Shown here piece after piece: positions 36,601 through 44,474 of a DNA stretch of 64,000 nucleotides (position 1 is the stretch's first letter; each line of letters begins with the position of its first letter). Under the pieces are notes generated by a model, which searched no databases, was not told where the DNA came from, and worked only from the letters and a program-made list of their open reading frames with translations. This stretch comes from Clostridiales bacterium (lineage in GTDB: Bacteria; Bacillota; Clostridia; Christensenellales; Aristaeellaceae): positions 1 through 64,000 of the forward strand of contig SVGS01000012.1 in the NCBI GenBank assembly GCA_015056205.1, written 5' to 3'. A program made the position numbers and the translations under genes.

Positions 36601-39600
36601 TTCGCTTCCGGCTGATTGCTCATCTCAACTTCCACCGGCTGAAGTACCGCCTGCCCCGCTGGAACGCTGCGAGTCATGCTCCTCGCCGCGTCCTCCGTCG
36701 GCAGCACATATCCGCTTGGCGCTCCGGTTTCAACGAAATAGTACGTTCCCGGGTTCAGATCACTGACTGTAATCTGTCCCTGAGCATCTGTTGTCAAAGT
36801 TTCATCATTGATTTTCTGGTAGTTCTCTTCTTCGGTTCTTTTCCCATACAGCTCAAATTTCGCTCCCGGCAGCCCCGTGCTTCCGCCTTCAACCTTCAAG
36901 GTCAGAACGATTGTTCCCTTCGCTTCCACCTGATTGGTCATCGCAATTCCCACCGGCTGAAGTTCCGCCTGTCCTGCCGCTATGCTGCAGTCTCCGCTTT
37001 TCGCCGCATCCTCCGCCGGCAGCACATATCCACTCGGCGCATTAGTTTCGACAAAATAGTACGTTCCCGGATTCAGATCACTGATCGTTATCTGCCCCTG
37101 AGCATTGGTTGTCAAAGTCTCCTGATTGATTTGCCAATCGTTTTCTTCTCCTGTTCCCTTCCGATACAGATTAAACCTTGCTCCCTGCAGCGCTATGTTT
37201 CCGCCTGCAGCCGTTAACGTAAGAGTGATTGTTCCCTTTGCTTCCGGCTGATTGGTCATCTCAATTTCCACCGGCTGAAGTTCCGCCTGTCCTGCGGCTA
37301 TGCTGCAGTCTCCGCTTTTCGCCGCATCCTCCGCCGGCAGCACATATTCACTCGGCGCATTAGTTTCGACAAAATAGTACGTTCCCGGATTCAGATCACT
37401 GATCGTTATCTGCCCCAGAGCATCCGTTATCAATGTTTCAGTATTGATTTGATAATCGTCTTCTTCTCCGTTTCCTGCCCGATACAGATTAAAGTTTGCT
37501 CCCTGCAGTACCGTATCTCCGCCTGCAACTTTCAGAATCAGAACGATTGTTCCCTTCGCTTCCGGCTGATTGCTCATCTCAATTTCCATCGGCTGAAGTA
37601 CTGCCTGCCCCGCTGGAACGCTGCAAGTCACGCTCCTCGCCGCGTCCTCCGTCGGCAGCACATATCCACTCGGCGCTCCGGTTTCAACGAAACAGTATGT
37701 TCCCGGGTTCAGATCGCTGACCGTAATCTGCCCCTGATCATCTGTTGTCAAAATCTCCTGATTGATCTTCTGATCGTTTTCTTCTCCAATTCCCTCACGA
37801 TAAAGCTCAAATACCGCTCCCGGCAGCCCCGTGCTTCCGCCTTCAACCTTCAAGGTCAGAACGATTGTTCCCTTCGCTTCCGGCTGATTGGTCATCTCAA
37901 CTTCCACCGGCTGAAGTACTGCCTGCCCCGCTGGAACGCTGCGAGTCATGCTCCTCGCCGCGTCCTCCGTCGGCAGCACATATCCACTCGGCGCTCCGGT
38001 TTCAACGAAATAGTATGTTCCCGGGTTCAGATCGCTGACCGTAATCTGCCCCTGATCATCTGTTATCAAAGCTCCATTGTTGATCTTCTGGTAGTTCTCT
38101 TCTTCGGTTCCTTTTCCATACAGCTCAAATGTCGCTCCCGGCAGCCCCGTGCTTCCGCCTTCAGCCTTCAAAGTCAGAATAATTGTTCCCTTCGCCTCCG
38201 GCTGATTGGTCATGCTGAGCGTGAATGCCTGTTCTGTCGACTGCCCGGCCTTCACCTCAAAGATTTCTGTCCTCCTGCCCGTCTCATCCGGCAAAACAAA
38301 GCCTGCCGGTGCCTTCGTTTCCACAAAATAGTATGTTCCATGCGATATATTCTCAATCAGGATCTCACCAGCCTGATCTGTTGTTAAATGAATCTGATTT
38401 TCTTTCTGTGCACTGCCCGTGCGATAAAAGTCGAATTCCCCTCCTGCCAGCGGGATTTCCGTATTCGCCCGGGTCAGCTTCAGCGTAACCCTTCCTTTCG
38501 TTTCCGGCTGATTAGTCATGGCGACTGTCATTTCCTGAACGTCCGCATGTCCTGGCTCTATCGTGCGTTGCGCACTGTTTTCATTTCCGCCTGTCGGAAG
38601 CACATATCCTGCCGGGGCACCGATTTCCCGGAAATAATATGTCCCCGGATCCAGTTCTGTAACTGTGATTTGTCCGTTTGCATCTGTCCTTAATTCCTCT
38701 TCATTGACCGGCTGATCATTTTCCCTGCACAGATTAAACGCCGCTCCGGGCAAAGCGTTGCCATGACTGTCTGTCAGCGTAAGCGTTATTTTCCCCTTCT
38801 TCTCCTTCTGATTGACCATACTGACAGAGAAGGTCTGTTCCGCGGTTTCCCCTGATTTCACCGTAAAAGATTCTGTCCTTCTGTCATTTTCCCCGGGCAT
38901 AACATACCCAGACGGTACACTGAGCTCTGAAAAATAGTATGTTCCCGGATCCAATTTCTCATATGATATGATTCCGTTCTCGTCCGTTACCAGATCTCTT
39001 GTATTGATTCTGGCAGCATTTCCCTGATCTTCCGAATAGAGATCAAACGCTGCTCCTTCAATCGGTTGATTGTTTTCATCTTTCAGCGTCAAAACAGCTT
39101 TGCCTTTTGTTGGTTGCGAAATAGATACTTCGTAACTATTTCCATTCTTCTTAGCCGAATACAGGTACCCTGTTTTTAACGATCCTCTGGTCGATGCATG
39201 GGCTATAGTCGGAGAAACTGACGCACTTACCTCCTGAACCATTACAGTACTTTCACCGACATTTAGATTGCAATTCTCTTTGGCAGACGAATCCCAGCTT
39301 TCATATGGGAAATCATACATACCCGCACTGGTAAATGTATATGATTCACTGAATTCACTAATCTCCTTATTCTCATAATATATATTTGTTCCGTCCCGAT
39401 ATGCACACCAGATATAGATTTTATACCCATCCGACTTAATATCACTGAGCCTTGCTCCGTTTGTGTTGAGTTTTACAGTAAAGCTCATGGACGTTGACCC
39501 GGCGCCCAAAAGCATAGCCGATCCCTTTGCCCCAAGTCGCAATGTCTGTATTTCATTTTCCGGAGGAATGAGCGGTTCTGTCTTCTCTCCTATTCCCTGT

Positions 39601-40436
39601 AACAATCCCGGCTTGTCAGTCTCCGGAGTCTTCTTTGCTTCTTCTGCCGGATCGGATTGACCGAGGTCATCATTCAGATCAGTTCCTGCTGCGTCTTTCT
39701 TTGATATTGTCTGATCGGTTTGTTCTGCCGTCGCCCCTGCCAGCTGGGCCTCCGCTGTCAGGTTCTCATCATCCCGGTTTCCGGTATAATCCTGATCTTC
39801 CGTTTCATCTGTTTCTTCGTCTTTATCTTCGTCGGCTTCTTCATTGATCTCATCGGCATTATTGGCTTCATCTGTCTCTTCCGGATCAGCTGCTTCACCG
39901 GGCTCGCCTGGACTCTTCCGTAAAGTCATTTTCAGCGCGGAATGCCCCCGGTTGATCTGCTCTTCATCCGGTTCCTCATCCTTCTCTTCATCCGGTTCCT
40001 CATCTTTCTCCTGACCCGGCTCCTTCACAGATTCCGAAGCTTGCTCTGCCGGGTTCACCTCTTCATCCTCCGGATCCTGCCCGTCCGGATTCTCCGGTTC
40101 ATCTTCCCGCTCCTGTTCAGCTGCGTCCCCGGACCCAGTCTGTTCATCCGCGCCGGATTCTTCCGGGTGTTCTTCCGATTCATTTCCTTCCGGATTCTCC
40201 GGTTCTCCCGATTCCTTTTCCTGCTGTGTTTCGGATGCGTCATTCTCTCCGGCTGCGGAATTCGTTTGATCGGCTTCTTCCTCATTTACCGCATCCTCTT
40301 CAGACAGATTTGTTTCCGGGCTGGCTGGCACATCAGGCTCATTTTCTCCCGCTGCAAGGCCATGCAGCGGCCACGACGAAAAGATCAGACAGACAGCCAT
40401 GAATACAGAGATTATGCTCAAAGTCTTTTTCGACAT
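33603..40436 (-). CDS. Giant surface protein with 13 SpaA-type repeats
   Basis: A 2277-residue exported protein. A signal peptide covers ~1-29. Residues ~30-270 are an acidic Glu/Pro/Asp tract. An unrecognised domain (~310-440) precedes 13 consecutive SpaA/Cna-B-like Ig repeats (~442-1814), each ending in a form of DPGTYYFVETGAPSGYVLP. Another Ig-like domain (~1815-1928) comes next, then a Gly/Ser/Asn/Gln-rich linker (~1929-2100) and a last Cna-B domain. Such repeats form intramolecular isopeptide bonds in adhesins and pilins. The C-terminus (LLMNNGGACFD) has no LPXTG motif, membrane helix or positive tail, and no sortase is in the window. GAGAGATC precedes the ATG. The open frame 34 codons longer lacks a signal peptide. 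Confidence 0.85.
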   Translation of the reverse strand: MSKKTLSIISVFMAVCLIFSSWPLHGLAAGENEPDVPASPETNLSEEDAVNEEEADQTNSAAGENDASETQQEKESGEPENPEGNESEEHPEESGADEQTGSGDAAEQEREDEPENPDGQDPEDEEVNPAEQASESVKEPGQEKDEEPDEEKDEEPDEEQINRGHSALKMTLRKSPGEPGEAADPEETDEANNADEINEEADEDKDEETDETEDQDYTGNRDDENLTAEAQLAGATAEQTDQTISKKDAAGTDLNDDLGQSDPAEEAKKTPETDKPGLLQGIGEKTEPLIPPENEIQTLRLGAKGSAMLLGAGSTSMSFTVKLNTNGARLSDIKSDGYKIYIWCAYRDGTNIYYENKEISEFSESYTFTSAGMYDFPYESWDSSAKENCNLNVGESTVMVQEVSASVSPTIAHASTRGSLKTGYLYSAKKNGNSYEVSISQPTKGKAVLTLKDENNQPIEGAAFDLYSEDQGNAARINTRDLVTDENGIISYEKLDPGTYYFSELSVPSGYVMPGENDRRTESFTVKSGETAEQTFSVSMVNQKEKKGKITLTLTDSHGNALPGAAFNLCRENDQPVNEEELRTDANGQITVTELDPGTYYFREIGAPAGYVLPTGGNENSAQRTIEPGHADVQEMTVAMTNQPETKGRVTLKLTRANTEIPLAGGEFDFYRTGSAQKENQIHLTTDQAGEILIENISHGTYYFVETKAPAGFVLPDETGRRTEIFEVKAGQSTEQAFTLSMTNQPEAKGTIILTLKAEGGSTGLPGATFELYGKGTEEENYQKINNGALITDDQGQITVSDLNPGTYYFVETGAPSGYVLPTEDAARSMTRSVPAGQAVLQPVEVEMTNQPEAKGTIVLTLKVEGGSTGLPGAVFELYREGIGEENDQKINQEILTTDDQGQITVSDLNPGTYCFVETGAPSGYVLPTEDAARSVTCSVPAGQAVLQPMEIEMSNQPEAKGTIVLILKVAGGDTVLQGANFNLYRAGNGEEDDYQINTETLITDALGQITISDLNPGTYYFVETNAPSEYVLPAEDAAKSGDCSIAAGQAELQPVEIEMTNQPEAKGTITLTLTAAGGNIALQGARFNLYRKGTGEENDWQINQETLTTNAQGQITISDLNPGTYYFVETNAPSGYVLPAEDAAKSGDCSIAAGQAELQPVGIAMTNQVEAKGTIVLTLKVEGGSTGLPGAKFELYGKRTEEENYQKINDETLTTDAQGQITVSDLNPGTYYFVETGAPSGYVLPTEDAARSMTRSVPAGQAVLQPVEVEMSNQPEAKGTIVLTLKVEGGSTGLPGAKFELYGKRTEEENYQKINDETLTTDAQGQITVSDLNPGTYYFVETGAPNGYVLPTEDAARSVTRSVPAGQAVLQPMEIEMTNQPEAKGTIVLTLKVAGGDMALQGAEFELYREGSGEGNDLKINDGTLITDDHGQITVSCLDPGMYYFVETGAPSGYVLPTEDAARSVTCSVPAGQAVLQPMEIEMSNQAEAKGTIVLTLKVAGGDMALPGAEFELYRVGSGEENDLKINDGTLTTNAQGQITISDLNPGTYYFAETNAPSGYVLPTGNAAKSGECSIAAGQSAVQMLNVVMTNQLETKGSVTLTLKALNGNEPLNDAEFDFYLVTGNEEDRKVNTAVLITDAVGKITVGNLEPGSYYFAETKAPTGYVLPDAMDRRTGTFEVKAGQSAEQTFTLEMTNQPEAKGSVIFTVKDSSGNPLAGAEFDLYRIDGNKGKPASGLLAMPESNENDRKVNVAPLVSDENGQITMDELEPGEYYFVQTKAPYGFQMPTGEKARSQTFTVAAGQTSQTPMNLNYTNTVRMTRSITLTARFGGTDHVPKDFRIRAVSAETGTLTFTGDDACTGDGLTDPLTWLMENLPVGSRITFTEDNLETTGFMLISTGNGTVNDDSSGNRTVLIDESIQAVSFVNTYSRTSGNEQGSGSGQGSGNEQGSGNGQGSGNEQGSGNEQGSGSGQGSGSEQGSGNGQGSETTGGNSGGQENGNNSETGSNGNNTGTGSNGNNTGTGNSGGASGTGSNNNSGQASGTGNYTASGNFSGSGSAVNGTGIGNQIVYGAENTNNNGSQNTVPAGNAGNGGGKAGSSGRAGSTKTASGTVNGKSTKTASEQPPAAEGAEGNRERTGIPVTLRVRKIWNDEGNISGMRPKRVRLTLWNQEGMILPVLLYERSGWMATVSNLPAYTAGGEICRYYWTEDDSLGYVRGEQLIYEDQTALISSLWEREKIPEDQKPAGIPGRRYTEEQEYFTPSGASLLMNNGGACFD
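34985..39115 (-). repeat. Tandem SpaA-module coding repeats
   Basis: Thirteen modules of roughly 300-320 bp. The central eight (about 35.86-38.2 kb) are very alike. Two neighbours (about 36290-36606 and 36607-36924) are nearly identical over 318 bp, pointing to recent duplication or gene conversion. Length variation between strains is expected. Confidence 0.85.
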
Positions 40437-40698
40437 AAAGTGATCTCTCCCGTCTTTTCTCTTCTCAGATGATCCATCAGCATAATATGAATCGGTCAAT
40501 ATGCAGCAGAAAACAAATATCCGTGAGGCGCAGCTCATTCGCAGGTGCGTTTGTTTCTATTTTATTACATTTTTATTTCATTTGTTAATTTTATATAACA
40601 AGTTTATTAGAAATAAGCGCAAAAGTTTTCATTTTTTGCTGTTTTCCGGTCCCCCGGCTGATGAAATTGGAAAAAGACAGGAATTCAGATTCTTTATT
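40437..40698. other. AT-rich intergenic region
   Basis: A 262-bp gap much richer in AT than its surroundings. It should hold the promoter of the giant surface-protein gene. A TTGACC (40493-40498) and several TATAAA-like stretches are present, but no convincing -35/-10 pair stands out. Confidence 0.35.
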
Positions 40699-41625
40699 TC
40701 AGGCTCTCTCTTCCCAGGAAAGCATTTCTTCCATCATCTGTACAATCTTTTCGAGTTCTTTCGCTTCAACCGAAGAAAAGCGATTGAGAACCGGACTGTC
40801 GATATCCAGCACTCCGATGACTTTTCCCTCATGATGAATCGGAATCACAATCTCTGACGCGGAAGCGCTGTCGCAGGCGATGTGTCCCGGGAACAGATGG
40901 ACATCCGGAACGAGGATGGTTTCATTCTTTTCAACCGCCGTTCCGCATACGCCTTTTCCTGCTGGGATATGAATGCAGGCCGGTTTCCCCTGAAACGGTC
41001 CGACCGTCAGCCGGCCGTTCCGCATCAGATAGAACCCTGCCCAGTTCAGCTCCCGAAAGGAATCCATGATCAGCGCCGACAGATTGCTCATGGCCGCCAC
41101 ATACCAGGGTTCGCTCTCCATCAGGGCTTTCGCCTGCTCCGCCAGCATGCCGGCGGATAATTCCTTCAGATAAAATCGGTTCATCGTGGAATGAACGACA
41201 AAAGGCGGCCGATCGATTTCCGTATAACCGGTCTTCTGATAAATATGCAGGGCTGCCTGCAGACTGGTATGGGTTTCCAGATAAATCCGCCTGTAGCCCA
41301 GTTCTCTCGCTTGATCCTCAATCCGCTGTATCAGGCTGTATCCAAGGCCTCTTCCTTTGGCCTCCTCCACCAGATACAGTTTCTGCAGCTCGCAGCAATC
41401 AGGGTAACCGTCGAATTCCGCCAGTCCGATTCCCCCAAGCAGTTTTCCCTGCTCTGTCAGGACAAAATAGGCGCGCCCGGGCCGGGCGTAAAAATCGCTC
41501 AGATGATCCAGCCCTTCGTCATAATACGCGGTTCCCGGAATATCCAGATGATATGCCTTCAGATTCTGCCGAATCATCTCCGCTACCGCTTTGTCAAATT
41601 GAGGTTCCAGCTTCCTGTATTCCAT
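40699..41625 (-). CDS. GNAT acetyltransferase fused to free-methionine-(R)-sulfoxide reductase
   Basis: A 308-residue cytoplasmic fusion. The N-terminal half (~1-150) is a GNAT acetyltransferase with the acetyl-CoA loop EEAKGRGLGYSLIQR. The C-terminal half (~155-308) is a GAF domain of the fRMsr type, which reduces free methionine-R-sulfoxide. Its cysteines are in PACIHIPAGKGVCGTA and GHIACDSASASEIVIPI. fRMsr enzymes are usually stand-alone ~150-residue proteins. The fusion suggests an acetyl-transfer step linked to oxidised methionine or stress, which is an inference. A promoter is visible upstream. Confidence 0.85.
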   Translation of the reverse strand: MEYRKLEPQFDKAVAEMIRQNLKAYHLDIPGTAYYDEGLDHLSDFYARPGRAYFVLTEQGKLLGGIGLAEFDGYPDCCELQKLYLVEEAKGRGLGYSLIQRIEDQARELGYRRIYLETHTSLQAALHIYQKTGYTEIDRPPFVVHSTMNRFYLKELSAGMLAEQAKALMESEPWYVAAMSNLSALIMDSFRELNWAGFYLMRNGRLTVGPFQGKPACIHIPAGKGVCGTAVEKNETILVPDVHLFPGHIACDSASASEIVIPIHHEGKVIGVLDIDSPVLNRFSSVEAKELEKIVQMMEEMLSWEERA

Positions 41626-41738
41626 CCTGCGCTCGCTCCCGGATCTGTCTTTCTTTTTCCCGCTTTGCCGTTCCGGCCGTCCGTTTCCGTGCCGGTCTCC
41701 CGCTCAGAGTTCTGAACGGTCCGCGGTACATGTCTGAT

Positions 41739-41767
41739 ATCTTACCAGTTTTCATTCTTTCTGTCAC
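41739..41767 (-). promoter_or_regulatory. Promoter of the GNAT/fRMsr fusion gene
   Basis: GTGACA, a 17-nt spacer and TAAGAT on the minus strand, ~115 nt upstream of the start. Confidence 0.6.
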
Positions 41768-41822
41768 CTGAATATGCATCTGTAGCCATATCGGTTATTC
41801 ATCTGCATTGTTGCGGCAACAG

Positions 41823-41886
41823 AAAAAGATCGGATGGCTTTCGCTTACGCAGACAGCTGTCCGGAAAGCGGTTTTGCCATCCGATC
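41823..41886 (-). terminator. Long nested hairpin terminator after the Nif11 gene
   Basis: An 11-bp outer stem (GATCGGATGGC / GCCATCCGATC) encloses an inner CGCTT/AAGCG stem and the palindrome GACAGCTGTC. TTTTT follows on the minus strand. Confidence 0.7.
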
Positions 41887-41995
41887 ATGAGGTGAGTTAA
41901 AGACCGTACGACTGTTTATGAACAGCTGCATGATCCGGCCCGTAAGGGAAAGCGCAGGCCGAACGTTCGACGGTGATCTCCGTATGATGCCGGAT

Positions 41996-42244
41996 TTATA
42001 CCCCGGTCATAAATTCATTCCACATGTCAGCAACCTTATGTAAAACTTTTTTCCCCCATTCATTCACTTTGCCGCCGCCGGCCACATTGTCCATTTCTTC
42101 GTCAGGCAATTCTTTGAGGACATCAACTCCTTGCTCTTCCAGGAAGGCCGCGAGCGCTTCTTCACCTTTTCCCACTGCCTCCGTCATCTCCTTCTTCAAT
42201 GCTTCATCGGTCTCGGCCTTCTTTTTGAACTCCTGAATTGTCAT
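41996..42244 (-). CDS. Nif11-type RiPP leader peptide / bacteriocin precursor
   Basis: An 82-residue peptide. Residues 1-55 match the Nif11 leader family (MTIQEFKKKAETDEALKKEM, then AAFLEEQGV and LPDEEMDNVAGGG), ending in a Gly-rich processing motif at 56-58. Cleavage there would release a 24-residue, Trp- and Lys-containing amphipathic core (residues 59-82) without Cys. Nif11 leaders are known from precursors of modified peptides and bacteriocins. No peptidase-containing ABC transporter or lanthionine enzyme is in the window, so maturation is unknown. AGGAAGG lies directly before the ATG, 50 bp after the Sel1 gene, and a terminator follows. Confidence 0.72.
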   Translation of the reverse strand: MTIQEFKKKAETDEALKKEMTEAVGKGEEALAAFLEEQGVDVLKELPDEEMDNVAGGGKVNEWGKKVLHKVADMWNEFMTGV

Positions 42245-42264
42245 TTTCCTTTCCTTCCTTTCTA

Positions 42265-42279
42265 TCAGCGGGATGGTCC
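42265..42279 (-). other. Small hairpin between Sel1 and Nif11 genes
   Basis: GCGGGA / TCCCGC stem with a 3-nt loop and no T tract. It may stabilise or process the mRNA between the two genes. Confidence 0.35.
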
Positions 42280-42293
42280 CGCAATTTGAATCA

Positions 42294-43190
42294 TCACTCA
42301 GAAACAAGACCCTCTTCGATCATTGTCTTCAGGCTCTCCGCGGCTTTCTGGCTGCCCTTCTCCGCCGCAGTCCGGTAATATTCCGCAGCCTTTTCATAAT
42401 CCTGCTCCACGCCGGCGCCCGCACGATACATATCCCCCAGGCATTCAAAGGCATCGGCGTGGCCCAGCTCAGCGGCTTTCTGAAAGTATTCCATGGCCTT
42501 TTCATAGGATTTCTCCACGCCCTGTCCTTCAGCATACAGCTGTCCGATAAACATGAGCGCCGGAACATGGTTCAGTTCCGCGGCCTTCTGAAAATACTCC
42601 AGCGCTTTCTCATCAGACTGCTTCGTGCCATATCCGTGTCCATACATCACTCCGACGCTGTACAGGCCGTCCGGAATATTCTGATCCGCCGCCAGCTGAT
42701 AATACTTCAGCGCTTCCTGATAGGATTGTTCTACCCCCTGGCCGTAATAGTACATATTGCCGATCGGGCAGTAAGCCAGCGCGAAGCCGTGTTCCGCCGC
42801 CAGCAGATAGTTTTCCATTGCTTTTTCATAGGACTGCTCCACGCCCTGTCCGGCTCCGTACGCAAATCCGACGTTGTAGTATGCCTGTCCGGAACCCATA
42901 CCGGCGGCTTTCCGCCAGTATTCCAGCGCTTTGCCGAAGTCCTGCTCCACGCCGTGTCCGTAATAATACATGGAGCCGACAGAACATACACTCTCCGCGT
43001 CGCCCTTCTCCGCAGCTTTCAGATGGTACGCCATGGCTTTTTCATAGTCCCCGGCGCCATATGCGTCCTTGCCTGCCTGATTCAGTTCTTCCACGGTCAT
43101 TTCGTCCGGTGCGGATTCACCGAGCGCGGTACCGCAGCAGACAGTCAGGCACAGGCAAATCAGCAGCAGATACAGAATAGATTTCTTCAT
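42294..43190 (-). CDS. Secreted Sel1-repeat protein
   Basis: A 298-residue exported protein. A signal peptide covers ~1-24 (with CC near its end, but no clean lipobox), followed by seven Sel1-like (SLR) repeats of 36 residues with the pattern YEKAMEYFQKAAELGHADAF. Sel1 repeats form helical solenoids that mediate protein-protein contacts. It sits between the maturase gene (129 bp upstream) and the Nif11 peptide gene. AAAGGAGG precedes the ATG. Confidence 0.88.
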   Translation of the reverse strand: MKKSILYLLLICLCLTVCCGTALGESAPDEMTVEELNQAGKDAYGAGDYEKAMAYHLKAAEKGDAESVCSVGSMYYYGHGVEQDFGKALEYWRKAAGMGSGQAYYNVGFAYGAGQGVEQSYEKAMENYLLAAEHGFALAYCPIGNMYYYGQGVEQSYQEALKYYQLAADQNIPDGLYSVGVMYGHGYGTKQSDEKALEYFQKAAELNHVPALMFIGQLYAEGQGVEKSYEKAMEYFQKAAELGHADAFECLGDMYRAGAGVEQDYEKAAEYYRTAAEKGSQKAAESLKTMIEEGLVSE

Positions 43191-43319
43191 CGTTCATTCC
43201 TCCTTTTTTCCCGGTAATACAAGCCGAAGCCTACGGAAGCTTCAGAATAGACGCTGACCCAAAATCGTCATCGGACCCTCTCACATCCCCTCTGGCCGGC
43301 TGGGGAGGCAGCCTGCCGA

Positions 43320-44474
43320 TCATACCTGTTCACACCACGAACCGTTCCGGAGAACATGCCCGAAAAAGGCCCGATACCCTTCGCACAGATAGTTCCTGTT
43401 TCCCCACAGCCTGTCCTTGGGACAGCCGCCGAAGCACAGGCGGATGTACGGGCAGTCCAGGCATTCTTCCGGCAGACCGTATGTCTTATGCATCCCGAAA
43501 TCCCGGTTCCTTTCCATCAGGACGCCGAGATCGGTTTCCATGATGTTTCCCAGGCGATACCTGGGAAATGCGTATCGGTCACAGGCGTATACATCCCCGT
43601 TGACCTCCACGCATCCGGAATGCCCGCAAAGGGGATGATGGACGCACAGGCCGGACGGAATACCCCGAAGGTTGCCTGCCGTCACGTCGATGATCTGCAC
43701 ATGTTTCCGGTTTTCATCCTGCCGTTTCCATTCGTCGAATACCGTGCACAGGAAAGCGCCGTAGCCTTCCGGCGTTACGGAGAAAGGCATCAGCGGATGC
43801 TTAATCCGGATCCCGTGGATGCCGGGCGGTTCCGCAAACAGCTGGCCGCCCTCTTTTTCGTATTCAGCAGGAAGGCTTTCTACCACCGGAAGAAACTGCA
43901 TCCAGTCTGTCCATTTCCGCAGAAATGTGTAGACCTCCTTTGCCTTATCCTGATTCGCGCGATTTACCGTGGTCAGGGTGTTGAAGGAAACGCCGTGCTT
44001 TTTCAGCAGTTCCATTCCGCGCAGCGTATCCGCGAAGCTGCCGGCGCCCGCTGCGGTTCTTCGCCAGGTGTTGTGCAGTTCCTCCGGTCCGTCAATACTG
44101 ACGCCGATCCGGAAGCGGTGCTCTTTGAAGAAACGGCAGAATTCATCCGTCAGCAGCGTCGCGTTCGTCTGCAGGGTATTGATGATCTTTCTGCCCTGCG
44201 CATAGCGCTTCTGGAGACGTACCGCTCTCTCGTAGAAATCCAGCCCGGCCAGGGTGGGCTCGCCGCCGTGCCAGGCGAATTCGATCTCCGCCCGTCTGCC
44301 GTGCATGGCGATGCACTGACGGATGCACGCTTCCAGCACCTGATCGCTCATACGGCCCGTACCCGCATGCAGAACCTTCTCTTTCCCTGTATAGTAGCAA
44401 TACTCACACCGGAGGTTGCACGCACCGGATACTGGCTTGATCAGCATGGCATAGGTTCTGAAATCATCGGTCAT
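43320..44474 (-). CDS. Anaerobic sulfatase-maturating radical SAM enzyme (anSME type)
   Basis: A 384-residue radical SAM/SPASM protein that oxidises a Cys or Ser of sulfatases to formylglycine under anaerobic conditions. The SAM cluster motif CNLRCEYCYY is near the N-terminus, followed by EFAWHGGEPTL. The C-terminal SPASM clusters use Cys in CGHSGCVEVNGDVYACDRY and CLDCPYIRLCFGGCPKDR. The start overlaps the stop of the sulfatase gene (ATGA), making that sulfatase the obvious substrate. Confidence 0.9.
   Translation of the reverse strand: MTDDFRTYAMLIKPVSGACNLRCEYCYYTGKEKVLHAGTGRMSDQVLEACIRQCIAMHGRRAEIEFAWHGGEPTLAGLDFYERAVRLQKRYAQGRKIINTLQTNATLLTDEFCRFFKEHRFRIGVSIDGPEELHNTWRRTAAGAGSFADTLRGMELLKKHGVSFNTLTTVNRANQDKAKEVYTFLRKWTDWMQFLPVVESLPAEYEKEGGQLFAEPPGIHGIRIKHPLMPFSVTPEGYGAFLCTVFDEWKRQDENRKHVQIIDVTAGNLRGIPSGLCVHHPLCGHSGCVEVNGDVYACDRYAFPRYRLGNIMETDLGVLMERNRDFGMHKTYGLPEECLDCPYIRLCFGGCPKDRLWGNRNYLCEGYRAFFGHVLRNGSWCEQV

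Larger units (their letters stand above)
41626..41995. other. Intergenic region with promoter and terminator (370 bp)
   Basis: No convincing gene. It holds the promoter of the GNAT/fRMsr gene on one side and the long hairpin terminator of the Nif11 peptide gene on the other, both listed separately. Confidence 0.6.

Noticed and set aside
36144-38387. Plus-strand frames with repeated Arg/Leu-rich blocks opposite the SpaA array
   Set aside because: They only mirror the coding repeats of the minus-strand surface protein; no start signals or plausible protein composition.
34985-39115. Regular direct repeats considered as CRISPR or satellite DNA
   Set aside because: The period (~300-320 bp) and in-frame conservation show protein modules, not 25-40 bp repeats with spacers.
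43320-44474. Radical SAM enzyme considered as the peptide-modifying enzyme for the Nif11 core
   Set aside because: Its motifs and ATGA coupling to the sulfatase gene point to sulfatase maturation. The core lacks Cys, and the Sel1 gene separates the two. Kept only as an open possibility in the findings.
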